Shown here in pieces: positions 42,416 to 53,049 of a stretch of DNA of 64,000 nucleotides. The DNA is taken from positions 1-64,000 of the forward strand of contig JAEINO010000015.1 in NCBI GenBank assembly GCA_016342345.1. Direction: 5' to 3'. Position 1 is the first letter of the stretch. Every line of letters starts with the position of its first letter. The notes under the pieces are model-generated. The model made no database searches. It saw only the letters and a program-made list of their open reading frames with translations, and was not told where the DNA came from. The stretch is from Pseudodesulfovibrio sp. (lineage in GTDB: Bacteria; Desulfobacterota; Desulfovibrionia; Desulfovibrionales; Desulfovibrionaceae). A program made the translations under genes and the position numbers.

Positions 42416-43228
42416 CTACTCGGCGACATGAAGCTCCACTTCATTGTGTTTCATGACTTCCACCAATTCAGGCGAAGGCATCTTGTCTGTGAACATGGCA
42501 TCTATTTCCTGGATGTTGCCGAGTCGGACCATGGCGTTCCTGCCGAATTTGGAATGGTCGGTCACCAGGAAGACCTTTCGGGAATTGTCCATGATCGATC
42601 GAGCTGCGGTTACTTCGCGGTAGTCGAAATCGAGCAGAGTGCCGTCTTTGTCAACGCCGCTGATGCCGATGATGCCATAGTCCACTTTGAACTGTCGGAT
42701 GAAATCAATGGCTGCTTCCCCCACGATTCCGCAGTCCTTGTGCCGGACGAGACCTCCGGTAACAATGACTTCTATATTACTGTTTGCGTTTAGGATTCTT
42801 GCTACATTCAAGCTGTTGGTGATCACTCTGAGACGTTCGTGATGAATGAGAGCCTTGGCGACTTCCTCTGTGGTTGTCCCTATGTTGATGAAGAGTGACG
42901 ACCGGGAAGGAATCTTTTTTGCCACCAGTTTGGCGATGATTTGTTTCTCGTGCAGGCAGAGAATCTTGCGGTCGGTGTAATCAACATTTTCCGTGCTGAG
43001 TATGGGGCCTGCTCCGCCGTGGTGCCGTTGAAGAAGCCCCAGGTTGCAGAGATTGTTGATATCTCTGCGCACGGTTTGCGGTGTGACGTTGAATCGTTCG
43101 GCCAGGGTGCCTATGGCGACAAATCCTTGTTCCCTGACCATTTTGACTATTTTGTCGTGGCGAGTCCGAACTGATGCGTGTTTACCGCATGTGTCCGGCG
43201 TTATTTTCTTCTCTCTGTTTGACATCAA
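42416..43228 (-). CDS. DeoR family transcriptional regulator (GlpR-like)
   Basis: HTH RHDKIVKMVREQGFVAIGTLAERFNVTPQTVRRDINNLCNLGLLQRHHGGA, DeoRC sensor domain; divergent from glpA. Confidence 0.92.
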   Translation of the reverse strand: MMSNREKKITPDTCGKHASVRTRHDKIVKMVREQGFVAIGTLAERFNVTPQTVRRDINNLCNLGLLQRHHGGAGPILSTENVDYTDRKILCLHEKQIIAKLVAKKIPSRSSLFINIGTTTEEVAKALIHHERLRVITNSLNVARILNANSNIEVIVTGGLVRHKDCGIVGEAAIDFIRQFKVDYGIIGISGVDKDGTLLDFDYREVTAARSIMDNSRKVFLVTDHSKFGRNAMVRLGNIQEIDAMFTDKMPSPELVEVMKHNEVELHVAE

Positions 43229-43250
43229 GTTTCCTTAAAAACAGTAATAA

Positions 43251-43438
43251 GTTCATTTGTGAAAATAAAAATGTGGTGTTTTGTGTTCGTAAGTGAAAAA
43301 AACAATGACGCATTCCTGGTTTTTTGCTAGTCTAATTACAAAATTTAGTCTTGGTGAGGCTTATAAATTTGTTTTTTGTTCATAACATGTTCACTTTTTT
43401 GCTACAAGAGAAAATGATTGTTAATTCGGTGAACCGAA
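43251..43438. promoter_or_regulatory. Divergent glpR-like/glpA control region with several DeoR-like operator sites
   Basis: GTTCATTTGTGAAAATAA (43251), TGTTCGTAAGTGAAAAA (43284), TGTTCATAACATGTTCAC (43377), TTCGGTGAACCGAA (43425). Confidence 0.5.
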
Positions 43439-43483
43439 CAGCGGATGAATGATACGTGTCCATCCGTCTCAAGGATTGTCGTG

Positions 43484-45073
43484 ATGAAAAGACTTCAGAC
43501 CCGTGTCCTCATATTGGGAGGAGGAGCCACTGGTACAGGATTGGCCAGAGATCTGGCCCTGCGTGGTGTGCAGTGCCTTCTTGCGGAACGACGGGACATA
43601 AATGCAGGAGCTTCCGGTGGTAATCACGGACTGCTTCACAGCGGGGCACGGTATGTGGCTTCCGATGTCGAGGCTGCCGTGGAATGTCGGGAAGAAGGGG
43701 CCATTATCAAGAGGATTGCTCCACAATGTGTTGATGATTCCGGGGGGATTTTTGTCGCGGTGCAAGGTGATGACGAGCGGTATGTTGCCGATTTCGAAAG
43801 AATGTGCGCAAAAAGTCAGGTCCCGGTTCGGGAGCTTGATGTTCTTGCTGCACGGGAAATGGAGCCAACACTTTCCGATTCATTGATTGCTGCTTATGCA
43901 GTCGAGGATGCGTCTGTTGATCCGTTCATGCTTTCTCTCGACAATATGGCACAGGCATTGTCTTTGGGCGCGCGCTATCTGCGAAATTCGAAAGTGGTGG
44001 GGTTTGTCAGAGATGGTGGGCGGATTCAGTTTACCCGTTTTAATGATGAGACCACAGGCGAATTTTTTGAGGTTGAGGCGGAAATTGTCGTCAATGCCAC
44101 TGGAGCATGGGCCGGACTCGTTGCTGCCATGGCCGGAGCCCATATCAACATTCTCTATTCGTCGGGAAGCCTTCTGGTTACTCAGGATCGCATAACCAGA
44201 CGTGTTGTCAACCGATTGCGCAAGGCAGCAGATTCCGACATTCTGGTTCCCGGCGGAACCGTATCCATTCTGGGCACGACCTCTGTTACCATTAATTCCC
44301 CGGATGATTGCCGTCCGACCGTGGCGGAAACGAATCTGATCATTGACGATGCGCGGGCCATGATTCCGGTTCTGGAAACGACTCGCTATATTCGCGCATA
44401 TTCCGGCGTGCGTCCGCTCGTTATTTCCGGGGATGGCAGCGATGCCCGAAGTGTCAGTCGGGGCTTTTCCCTTATTGATCATGCGCAGGACAATGTTGGT
44501 AATTTCATTACGATCACAGGCGGTAAGCTGACGACATACAGACTCATGGCCGAGAAAACAGCAGATGTTGTCTGCGAAAAACTTGGCGTGGACGCTCCCT
44601 GTCTGACCCGAACCGAACCGCTTCCCGCATCGTCCATGGGCAAGTGGACAGAGCCGGGGCGGGCACCGAAATCATGGATTCAGAATAGGGACGCAGATGA
44701 TCTGATCCTGTGCGAATGTGAAATGGTGTCAAAAAACGCCATTGATTCCATCATCGGAAATATGGTCGGCATGCGGGGCAATTCAATGCTCAAGGCGATT
44801 GGTCTTCGCAGTCGGGTGGGCAAGGGGCCGTGTCAGGGTGGTTTCTGTGGTCTCAGGATAACCGGACATCTGTATGATCAGGGGCATGTTCAGGGCGGCC
44901 ATGGCATTACGGAACTCAAGTCGTTTGTGGGCAGCCGTTGGCGAGGTTTTTCACCCATTTTGTGGGGACTTCCTCTGGTACAGGCCGATCTTCAGGAAGC
45001 CCTGTACTGTGGTGCTCTTGATATGGAATTGGATCACAATACAGAATATTTTTCGTGCGAGGATGATGAATGA
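43484..45073 (+). CDS. glpA: Anaerobic glycerol-3-phosphate dehydrogenase subunit A
   Basis: MKRLQTRVLILGGGATGTGLARDLALRG FAD motif; GASGGNHGLLHSGARYV; C-terminal BFD-like Fe-S domain; start 43484 with AGGA SD (ORF called from 43445). Confidence 0.94.
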   Translation: MKRLQTRVLILGGGATGTGLARDLALRGVQCLLAERRDINAGASGGNHGLLHSGARYVASDVEAAVECREEGAIIKRIAPQCVDDSGGIFVAVQGDDERYVADFERMCAKSQVPVRELDVLAAREMEPTLSDSLIAAYAVEDASVDPFMLSLDNMAQALSLGARYLRNSKVVGFVRDGGRIQFTRFNDETTGEFFEVEAEIVVNATGAWAGLVAAMAGAHINILYSSGSLLVTQDRITRRVVNRLRKAADSDILVPGGTVSILGTTSVTINSPDDCRPTVAETNLIIDDARAMIPVLETTRYIRAYSGVRPLVISGDGSDARSVSRGFSLIDHAQDNVGNFITITGGKLTTYRLMAEKTADVVCEKLGVDAPCLTRTEPLPASSMGKWTEPGRAPKSWIQNRDADDLILCECEMVSKNAIDSIIGNMVGMRGNSMLKAIGLRSRVGKGPCQGGFCGLRITGHLYDQGHVQGGHGITELKSFVGSRWRGFSPILWGLPLVQADLQEALYCGALDMELDHNTEYFSCEDDE

Positions 45074-46338
45074 CCAGAGATGACGCCATATATGATGTCA
45101 TGGTCATAGGAGCTGGATTTGCAGGGATGGCCGCTGCGCTCTTCGCTTCTGCCCAAGGACTCAGGGTTGTTCAGGCCGGAGCTACAGGGGGTATTGATTT
45201 CAGTACCGGGTTTATCGATCTCATGGGCGTGCATCCCGTTGAAGAGGGGCATCGCTGGAATAATCCCTGGTCTGCCATCAAGGCGGTTGTGCGTGATTGT
45301 CCGAAGCACCCATATGGTTTGCTTGAGCGAAGGGAAATCGAAGAATCGCTTGATATTTTTACAGGTTTTCTCACCGAACAGGGGCTGGAATATGTGGGCC
45401 GCAAGGAACGGAATACCTGCGCCATCACTCCGGCAGGGACCATCAAACGCACCTATCGGGTCCCACGGACGGCGTGGAATGGTTCGGTCGCCCTGGGGAA
45501 AAAGGCTCCTGCTCTTATTGTCGATTTTCATGGATTGAAGGGGTTCAGCGGCAAGCAGCTTGTCGAGACCCAGCAGCATAACTGGCCTGAGCTGCGATCC
45601 GTTCGGATAGATTTTCCCGGTGGCAGGGGGGAGCTTTACCCGGAACATCTTGCCTGGGCCTTGGCTGATCCGCTCATTCGGGAAAGATTGGTCGCATCGA
45701 TTGCCCCTCATGCAGCGGATGTCGAGTATGTGGGATTTCCCGCCGTGCTTGGGCTGAATGATCCGCAGAAAGTAGTGACACATCTTGAAGAGTTGTTCGG
45801 CAAACGTATTTTTGAAATCCCGACCTTGCCGCCGTCCATTGCTGGTCCTCGCCTTCGTGCGGTTTTTGATCGCGGACTTCCATCCCAAGGAGTTCGCACA
45901 CTCTCTCAGAAACTCGTTACACAGGTGCGGAAAATGGACGGCGGCATGTTTCAATTCGATGTCGGGTCAGGGGCTGCCAGGGTCACGGTTGTCGCGAAAG
46001 CCGCAATCCTGGCAACCGGGCGTTTTTTTGGCAAGGGTCTCTGGGCAGATCGGGAGAAGTTGACGGAGTCGGTTTTCGGTCTGCCGGTTGTGCAGCCGGA
46101 GAATCGGGAAGGGTGGCATCGATCGGAATTCTTTGATCCCAAGGGACATCCTGCGAATACCGCTGGCATAGAAGTGGACTCGCGGTTTCGGCCTCTTGGC
46201 ACATCCGGGCTACCCGCATATGAAAATCTGTTTGCGGCAGGGGCAATTTTGGCTCACCAGGACTGGATGCGTATGAAATGTGGCGCAGGGTTGGCCATTG
46301 CCACGGCCTACAAGGCTGTTGAAGAGCTGAATAAATAA
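45070..46338 (+). CDS. glpB: Anaerobic glycerol-3-phosphate dehydrogenase subunit B
   Basis: YDVMVIGAGFAGMAAALFASAQGLRV...; overlaps glpA stop. Confidence 0.93.
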   Translation: MTRDDAIYDVMVIGAGFAGMAAALFASAQGLRVVQAGATGGIDFSTGFIDLMGVHPVEEGHRWNNPWSAIKAVVRDCPKHPYGLLERREIEESLDIFTGFLTEQGLEYVGRKERNTCAITPAGTIKRTYRVPRTAWNGSVALGKKAPALIVDFHGLKGFSGKQLVETQQHNWPELRSVRIDFPGGRGELYPEHLAWALADPLIRERLVASIAPHAADVEYVGFPAVLGLNDPQKVVTHLEELFGKRIFEIPTLPPSIAGPRLRAVFDRGLPSQGVRTLSQKLVTQVRKMDGGMFQFDVGSGAARVTVVAKAAILATGRFFGKGLWADREKLTESVFGLPVVQPENREGWHRSEFFDPKGHPANTAGIEVDSRFRPLGTSGLPAYENLFAAGAILAHQDWMRMKCGAGLAIATAYKAVEELNK

Positions 46339-46386
46339 TGGTGTCTTGAGGAAGGAGCTACGCAGGCTGTTGCAGAAGGAAGGGGT

Positions 46387-48045
46387 ATGGATTTCTTTGA
46401 TATCGGTCTGACTTTGGCTTTGATCATCTGCACGATCGGGGTTGTCTGGCGTGTTTCCAGATGGTTTGGGAAATGGGGTGGCGAAGCAACGCATCCGCCT
46501 TTCGATAGTCCTGTGTTATCCTGGTATCTGCTGGTTGCCCGTGGTGTCTGGACCTTTTTTCTTGATGTCGTCTTGCTTGCCCGTACCGGTCGAACCAGTC
46601 GATTGCGTTGGTTGGCTCATTGTCTCGTTTTGTATGGATTCATGGGATTGTTGCTGTTTCACGCCATGGACGAGACCATAACCGCCAATGTGTTCTCGGC
46701 ATATGAACCGACCCTTGACCCGTGGCAATTCCTGCGAAATCTGTTTGGAGCCATGACACTGGTTGGTCTTGCGCTCATGACATGGCGCAGGGTGACGCTT
46801 CGCAAACTTCGCGCCATGACCCTGTTCCAGGACTGGGCCGCGATTTTGATAGTTGCCGCCATCATCGTTTCCGGTTTTCTTCTTGAAGCATCGAAAATCA
46901 TTTCCCCGGCAGTTTTTGATCGTATGGTGTACGAGTATCTTGTCCCGGAAGACGGATCGGATGTGACAGCCCTGAAAGTCTATTGGGCTGACGAGTACGG
47001 CCTTGTTGTTTCGGAGCGAATTCCCACCAATCAAGCCGTTTTGGAGAAAGGGGCACTTCTCAATGAAGAGAGTTGCGTTGATTGCCACTCCGATACGTCT
47101 TCGGCCTTTGCTTCCAGACCATTGTCCAAGGCTTTCGGTCCGTTGACTTCGGCCTTGAACACGAGTCGGGCCGATGAGGCGTTCTGGTATTTTCATCTGA
47201 TTTTCTGTTTCATCGCTTTGGCGGCATTTCCGTTCGGGAAATTTTTTCATCCATTTTCAACTCCCGTGAACATGGTTTCCAGACTCGGCCGTCGTGATGG
47301 TGCGGCTGTTTCTCAGCCAGCAGAATTGCCTCGCGGGCTGGGAATGGACGCCTGCACCAGATGCGGTGAATGCAGTTTGCATTGCAGTGTTGCTCCATCT
47401 TTTTCGGTTCTGGGCAATCCCAATATACTCCCTTCTGAAAAACTCGTTTCGCTCAGGCAATTTCAGACGGAAAAGTCGCTGTCCGGCCATCCTCTCGATG
47501 CCTTTGCCGAAGGCAGCCGTATCTGCACGGAATGTCTGCGGTGTACGGATATCTGCCCTTCAGGAATAAACCTTCATGATTTGTGGACGTCTTCACGTAC
47601 GCGTCTTTCCGAGCAAGTCCTTGATCCCAACGATGTCATTCGTCAAAAAACAGCCTCCCATTGGTCCCGGTTTTTCGATGAGGCAGACGGAGGCTCTGCG
47701 ATACTTCCGCCTGTGGCTGGTCTGGCGGATAATTCCCAGTCCTATTGGGCCTGTGTGCAATGCACGACCTGTACGAGTGTGTGTCCGGTTGTGGCCGTCA
47801 GCGAAGATCCTTCAAGGGATCTTGATCTCACACCGCAGCAGATCATGAACCTGTTGCGTATGGGATTGAAGGATCAGACCCTTGGGGCGCGCATGGTGTG
47901 GAGTTGTACCACTTGCTATAAATGTCAGGAGCATTGCCCGCAGAATATTCGCGTGGCCGACGTTCTGTACGAGTTGAGAAACACGGTTGCCGCCCGTTTG
48001 AGGGATACGAAAAAGACCAACTGCGGGAATGGAGAAACCAAGTGA
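46387..48045 (+). CDS. Membrane cytochrome b (HdrE/NarI-like) + CxxCH heme c + ferredoxin fusion, electron-transfer partner of GlpAB
   Basis: TM helices at N-term, NEESCVDCHSDTSS heme-c motif between TM segments, CTRCGECSLHC / CTECLRCTDICPSG / CVQCTTCTSVCPV / CTTCYKCQEHCPQ Fe-S motifs. Confidence 0.85.
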   Translation: MDFFDIGLTLALIICTIGVVWRVSRWFGKWGGEATHPPFDSPVLSWYLLVARGVWTFFLDVVLLARTGRTSRLRWLAHCLVLYGFMGLLLFHAMDETITANVFSAYEPTLDPWQFLRNLFGAMTLVGLALMTWRRVTLRKLRAMTLFQDWAAILIVAAIIVSGFLLEASKIISPAVFDRMVYEYLVPEDGSDVTALKVYWADEYGLVVSERIPTNQAVLEKGALLNEESCVDCHSDTSSAFASRPLSKAFGPLTSALNTSRADEAFWYFHLIFCFIALAAFPFGKFFHPFSTPVNMVSRLGRRDGAAVSQPAELPRGLGMDACTRCGECSLHCSVAPSFSVLGNPNILPSEKLVSLRQFQTEKSLSGHPLDAFAEGSRICTECLRCTDICPSGINLHDLWTSSRTRLSEQVLDPNDVIRQKTASHWSRFFDEADGGSAILPPVAGLADNSQSYWACVQCTTCTSVCPVVAVSEDPSRDLDLTPQQIMNLLRMGLKDQTLGARMVWSCTTCYKCQEHCPQNIRVADVLYELRNTVAARLRDTKKTNCGNGETK

Positions 48046-48899
48046 AGTATGCCTATTTCCCGGGATGCAAGATCCCTCATCATCTCCCGGAGTATGGTGC
48101 GTCTGTCGAGGCTGTCTGCGAAACTCTGGGTGTCGGTCTGGTCAAGCTCGAATTCAATTGTTGTGGCTGGCCCGTGCGTCATGAGAACGAATTGGCTTCC
48201 ATATATTCGGCGGTTCGCAATTTCGCTTTGGCCGAGGAAGCGGGCTTGCCGATTTTTACGCCGTGCAAGTGCTGTTTTGGAAATTTGAAGTATGCCGCGT
48301 CCCGTTTGGAAGAAGATGGAAAACTTTTCGTACTTGTGGACAGACTGTTGGCGCAGGACGGTTTGTCCATGCCCAAGTCCATGAAGGTTTCACACCTTTT
48401 GACCGTTCTTGACGAGCACGTCGGGGTCGAATTCATTGAGTTGCACGCCGTAACACCTCTTGCAGGGGTGAAAGTGGCTTGTCATTACGGCTGTCACGCC
48501 CTTCGTCCGAGCAATGTCACCGGGTTTGATGATCCTCTGGCTCCGACTGTATTCGAGCGGATCATGCAATCCATCGGGGCCGAGACTGTTGATTGGGATT
48601 TGCGTCTGGAATGTTGCGGCTATCCTTTGCGTGGTCGTGACAACGTTATTTCCGAAGCATTGATGCGCAAGAAACTGGAGGATGCAGCCTCCGCTGGTGC
48701 CGATGTTATTGCCACTGCCTGCACCTATTGTCAGCTTCAGTTTGACAGGGAACGGGATGCTCTGCCTTTCAGGGATTCTCTTCGCAAGGCACCGCCTTCG
48801 GTTCTTGTCAGTCAGCTTGTGGGGATTGCCATGGGATTGGATTCGAGCGTGCTTGGCATGGATAAAAACCTCATTCCCTGGCACGGCCCTGGTTTTTAG
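48042..48899 (+). CDS. HdrB-like CCG-domain protein
   Basis: GTG start at 48042 overlapping upstream TGA; CCGWPVRHENE and CCGYPLRGRDN CCG motifs; ORF called from 47922. Confidence 0.87.
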   Translation: MKYAYFPGCKIPHHLPEYGASVEAVCETLGVGLVKLEFNCCGWPVRHENELASIYSAVRNFALAEEAGLPIFTPCKCCFGNLKYAASRLEEDGKLFVLVDRLLAQDGLSMPKSMKVSHLLTVLDEHVGVEFIELHAVTPLAGVKVACHYGCHALRPSNVTGFDDPLAPTVFERIMQSIGAETVDWDLRLECCGYPLRGRDNVISEALMRKKLEDAASAGADVIATACTYCQLQFDRERDALPFRDSLRKAPPSVLVSQLVGIAMGLDSSVLGMDKNLIPWHGPGF

Positions 48900-48974
48900 G
48901 GGCGCGTCTTTGTGCTAGGAACATGGAACATGGCAACATGAATAGCCTGATCGGGATGGAATAAGGAGAGTGTT

Positions 48975-50492
48975 ATGGGCAAGAAAAAATATGTCGGAGC
49001 CATTGATTCGGGAACCACGAGCAGCCGGTTCATAATTTTTGATGAACGTGGGCGCATAGTGGGTCTTGACCAGAAAGAACATGAACAGATTTATCCGAAG
49101 CCGGGTTGGGTCGAGCACGACCCCATGGAAATATGGAATAATACCAAGGAAGTCATCAAGGGAGCTTTGACCAAATCAGGCATCAAGGGGTCTGAATTGG
49201 CAGCCCTTGGCATCACCAATCAGCGTGAGACCACGGTTGTCTGGGATCGGTATACCGGAAAGCCGTTTTGCAATGCCATTGTCTGGCAATGTACCCGTAC
49301 CCATGAAATCTGCAAGGAACTCATTGCTGACGGAGGTCAGGATCGCTTTCGGGAAAAAACAGGCCTGCCCATTGCCACGTATTTTTCAGGTCCCAAGATC
49401 AAGTGGATTCTGGATAATGTGCCCGAGGCCGCAGCCGCTTCCAAACGGGGCGATGCCATGTTCGGGACCATTGAAACATGGATTATCTGGTGGCTTACAG
49501 GTGGTCCTCGGGGCGGTGCTCATGTCACGGATGTGACCAATGCCAGTCGGACCATGCTCATGGGACTTCAGTCCCTTGAATGGGACGAGGAAATCATGAA
49601 GATAATGGGTATTCCCGCCGAAGGGTTGCCCAGAATTGTTCCGTCTTCGGACGAAGAGACCTGGGGACCGACCTCGGAAAGCGGTCCCTTTGGTGCTCGT
49701 GTTCCGGTCTGTGGTGCTGTCGGTGATCAGCAGGCGGCTCTGGTCGGGCAGACCTGTTTTGCACCGGGGCAGGCAAAGAATACCTATGGCACCGGTTGCT
49801 TTCTGCTCATGCACACCGGTCACGAACCCATCCAGTCAAAGCACGGTTTGATTACCACGTTGGCGTATCAGTTCAGCGGGCGCAAACCTTCATATTGTCT
49901 GGAAGGCTCAATTGCCATTGCGGGCGCGTTGGTCCAGTGGTTGCGGGACAACCTTCAGATGTTCGAGTCCGCTCCTGAAATCGAGGCCCTAGCAAGAAAG
50001 GTGGAAGACACTGGCGGCATGTATATCGTGCCAGCCTTTTCCGGTCTGTATGCTCCGTATTGGCGGCCTGATGCGCGTGGTGTCATGGTCGGTTTGACCC
50101 GTTACATCAACCGGAATCACATTGCCAGAGCCGTGCTCGAAGCCACCGCCTATCAGACCAAGGATATTGTCGAGGCCATGAACAAGGATTCCGGCGTGGA
50201 ACTCAAGACCCTCAAGGCCGATGGTGGCATGGTCTTCAACGAATTACTGATGCAGTTTCAGTCCGATATCCTCAATGTGCCGGTTGTTCGTCCAAAGGTG
50301 GCCGAGACAACCTGTCTCGGTGCGGCCTATGCGGCAGGGATTGCCGTGGGGTTCTGGTCCGGGCGCGAAGAGTTGTACAACAACTGGGAAGAGGACAAGA
50401 CATGGCAACCGGATATGCCCGAAGAGGTCCGTACCAGAGGCTACGATGGATGGAAAAAAGCTGTTGAGCGGACATATGACTGGGTGGAGTAA
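48975..50492 (+). CDS. glpK: Glycerol kinase
   Basis: [39 protein letters not shown] signature regions; 505 aa. Confidence 0.97.
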   Translation: MGKKKYVGAIDSGTTSSRFIIFDERGRIVGLDQKEHEQIYPKPGWVEHDPMEIWNNTKEVIKGALTKSGIKGSELAALGITNQRETTVVWDRYTGKPFCNAIVWQCTRTHEICKELIADGGQDRFREKTGLPIATYFSGPKIKWILDNVPEAAAASKRGDAMFGTIETWIIWWLTGGPRGGAHVTDVTNASRTMLMGLQSLEWDEEIMKIMGIPAEGLPRIVPSSDEETWGPTSESGPFGARVPVCGAVGDQQAALVGQTCFAPGQAKNTYGTGCFLLMHTGHEPIQSKHGLITTLAYQFSGRKPSYCLEGSIAIAGALVQWLRDNLQMFESAPEIEALARKVEDTGGMYIVPAFSGLYAPYWRPDARGVMVGLTRYINRNHIARAVLEATAYQTKDIVEAMNKDSGVELKTLKADGGMVFNELLMQFQSDILNVPVVRPKVAETTCLGAAYAAGIAVGFWSGREELYNNWEEDKTWQPDMPEEVRTRGYDGWKKAVERTYDWVE

Positions 50493-50605
50493 GGCTGTGG
50501 CTAACATGCAATGATTTCGGGTGGTCGTCTGTGACCGTCTTTGCTGTCTTGGCAATCAGGAGGTTTGGCGTGCAGAATTGTGTTTCTTCGGCGAGACGTG
50601 TCCCC

Positions 50606-51718
50606 ATGCTTGATGTTGCCCGTTTTTTTGGAATGATACTTGTCTATTATGGACATATCATCGAGCGAATCATGTATCTTGAAAACCCGGTTGCCACAAC
50701 ACAGTACAAATTCATTTACTCATTCCACATGCCCTTTTTCTTTCTTCTGGCAGGATTTACCATTGCCCCGGAGAAAACGCTTCTGCCCATAGGGAAATAT
50801 TTCAAGAAACTGGCCGCATCCCGATTGGTTCCCTATTTCGTCTTCACTTTGCTGCTGGTCATTCTGAGCCTGTTTTTCGTGGGGCATTTCGTGATCTTGG
50901 ACCTCTCGACATCTGCTGGTTATCTGAACGGGGCCATAGCCACTCTGATGGGCTTTCCCGTATTCAACATACCTCTCTGGTTCATGGCCTGTCTCGTTTC
51001 GGTTGAGATTTTGCATTTTCTGGTAGGCCGATTCCTAGACACAACCATCAAGCTTGCCGGTGCTGTGGTATTTTTTTATGTGGGCGGCTACTATCTGACC
51101 CTGAAAGTCCAGTTCATCCCCGGCCCGAATTTCTGGCTCGTTCACGAAGCTCTGGTGGTGTACGCCTTTTATCTGGTGGGTGTGATTTGTCGGCGAAACG
51201 AGATATTGCTCGGCATACAGGCCCGGTGGAGGCTGCTGCTTGCAACCGGTGTTTGCCTGCTCATAGTGGTATTTACCTACGACATGAATACCGGTCCGTT
51301 TCGTTTGTTCGATGCTGTGGTTATCGTGTTGTCCGGGCATGGCAATGTCATTTTGTTTCCGCTCACTGCCCTGGCCGGAAGCATCATGCTTCTGCTATTT
51401 GCCAAAAGTGCCGGAGCAAGTCGCTTTCTGATGTTCATGGGTGAAAACGCACTTATCCTCTTTTGTTTGAACGGCGTTTTCTATCATTTTCTCAACGGTC
51501 CTTTCGCGGCCTGGTTTGTCAAGACGTTCCCGGGACACTGGATGGCCGTCACAGGCGCAGGCATTGCCTTTACTCTTGTCAGTCTTGTCTGCTGTATCCC
51601 CTGCGTGATCATGCTCAACAGGTTTGTCCCGCAACTCGTTGGCAAACCCGCGAAGCACGGTCCTTTTTTGCCGAGATTCGTGCGGCAGGAGGTCCCGGTG
51701 GTTTTGTCCGAGAGGTAG
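50606..51718 (+). CDS. Acyltransferase family 3-like multispanning membrane protein
   Basis: PMLDVARFFGMILVYYGHI...SFHMPFFFLLAGF; ~10 TM; start 50606 or upstream GTG 50531. Confidence 0.8.
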   Translation: MLDVARFFGMILVYYGHIIERIMYLENPVATTQYKFIYSFHMPFFFLLAGFTIAPEKTLLPIGKYFKKLAASRLVPYFVFTLLLVILSLFFVGHFVILDLSTSAGYLNGAIATLMGFPVFNIPLWFMACLVSVEILHFLVGRFLDTTIKLAGAVVFFYVGGYYLTLKVQFIPGPNFWLVHEALVVYAFYLVGVICRRNEILLGIQARWRLLLATGVCLLIVVFTYDMNTGPFRLFDAVVIVLSGHGNVILFPLTALAGSIMLLLFAKSAGASRFLMFMGENALILFCLNGVFYHFLNGPFAAWFVKTFPGHWMAVTGAGIAFTLVSLVCCIPCVIMLNRFVPQLVGKPAKHGPFLPRFVRQEVPVVLSER

Positions 51719-51733
51719 GGTTCAGGGTTCCTG

Positions 51734-51770
51734 AAAAAAATGAGGGCCGTGACAATGTCACGGCCCTCAT
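51734..51770 (-). terminator. Rho-independent terminator of the Fe-ADH gene
   Basis: ATGAGGGCCGTGAC-AAT-GTCACGGCCCTCAT perfect stem, minus-strand T7 tract. Confidence 0.9.
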
Positions 51771-51799
51771 CGTTCTGGGTCTTGTATTTCAGTTCTTGT

Positions 51800-52954
51800 T
51801 TAAAATGCCATTTCGAGAATTTTGATCAGTTCTTCCTTGTGCAGTTTTACGGGATTTCCCTTCATGCTGCTGGTGTTGGCTGTTTTTTCGACCAGTCCGG
51901 CGAAATCTTCTTTTTTGACTCCCATTTCCTTTAATCCGGGAATTTGCAGGTCCTGGCACAGGTCCTTGACCCAGGAGACGCAGTCCTCGATATCAGCTTC
52001 AATATCGCCGGTCAGAATTATGGTTATTTCCGCATAGGCATGCAGTGCTTCGGAGTGGGGATCACGTTCCTTGAGAGCCTTGACGTTCATCTCCATCACG
52101 TGTGGCAGAAGACACGCGCATACAGCCCCATGGGGTGCCTTGAATTCCCCGCCCAGAGGAGCGGCAAAGCCATGTACGGCCCCAAGCTTGGCATTGGCCA
52201 GAACGATCCCGGAAAGCAGGCTGGCAAGAGCCATGTCTTCCCGCGCCGTGAGGTCTGTGCCGTCTGCATGGGCTGGTCGGATCGATCCGGCAGCGCGCAT
52301 CATGCCCTCGCGGCAGAGGGAATCCGTTATGGGGTTGGCCCTGTTGGAAACGAACGCTTCAATGAGTTGTGTCAATGCGTCCATGCCTGTGGTAGCGGTT
52401 ACGGCAGGCGGTACGGACAGGGTCAGTTCTGGGTCGATTACGGCAATATTCGGGATCATGTCAGCAGAGCGCATACTGACTTTCATGCCATGTTTCGGAG
52501 AGAGAAGAACGGCGTTGGAGGTGACTTCGGAACCGGTGCCTGCCGTGGTGGGAACGGCAATGAACGGTGCGGGTTTTTGGGTGAGCGGAAGTCCCTTGCC
52601 AACGATCTCAAGGTACTCGAAAAGATCGGATTGGTTGGTCAGAAGCGCGGCCAGGGCTTTGCCTGCATCCAGCACGCTACCGCCGCCTATGGCCACGACC
52701 ACGTCACACCCGGCTTGCCGGACGCCGTCGGTTGCCTGTGAGATTGTATCGGTGTCGGGTTCTCCGCTTATGGTCACGACATGCGGAGACAGACCTTTTG
52801 TGGTCAATGAGTCAATGGCCCACCGTGCACGTTCTGGTGACCCGCCAATGACGAGGCAGACCTTGTTGCCCAGTTGTGCCGTTAATTCAGGGATTTTTTC
52901 GGAAGATCCTGAACCGAAAATTATTTTGGAAGCGGTAGCGAATTCAAATTGCAT
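51800..52954 (-). CDS. Iron-containing (group III) alcohol dehydrogenase
   Basis: MQFEFATASKIIFGSGSSEKIPEL; GGGSVLDAGKALA; VPTTAGTGSEVT; start adjusted from 52975. Confidence 0.94.
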   Translation of the reverse strand: MQFEFATASKIIFGSGSSEKIPELTAQLGNKVCLVIGGSPERARWAIDSLTTKGLSPHVVTISGEPDTDTISQATDGVRQAGCDVVVAIGGGSVLDAGKALAALLTNQSDLFEYLEIVGKGLPLTQKPAPFIAVPTTAGTGSEVTSNAVLLSPKHGMKVSMRSADMIPNIAVIDPELTLSVPPAVTATTGMDALTQLIEAFVSNRANPITDSLCREGMMRAAGSIRPAHADGTDLTAREDMALASLLSGIVLANAKLGAVHGFAAPLGGEFKAPHGAVCACLLPHVMEMNVKALKERDPHSEALHAYAEITIILTGDIEADIEDCVSWVKDLCQDLQIPGLKEMGVKKEDFAGLVEKTANTSSMKGNPVKLHKEELIKILEMAF

Positions 52955-53049
52955 GAAATGATCCTTTGAAATCAATGTGTGTCAATGCTTTCCGGTTGAC
53001 ATAGCATCTCGAATGAACTGCTTCAAGAGTGCAGGATGCGTGATGCTGG

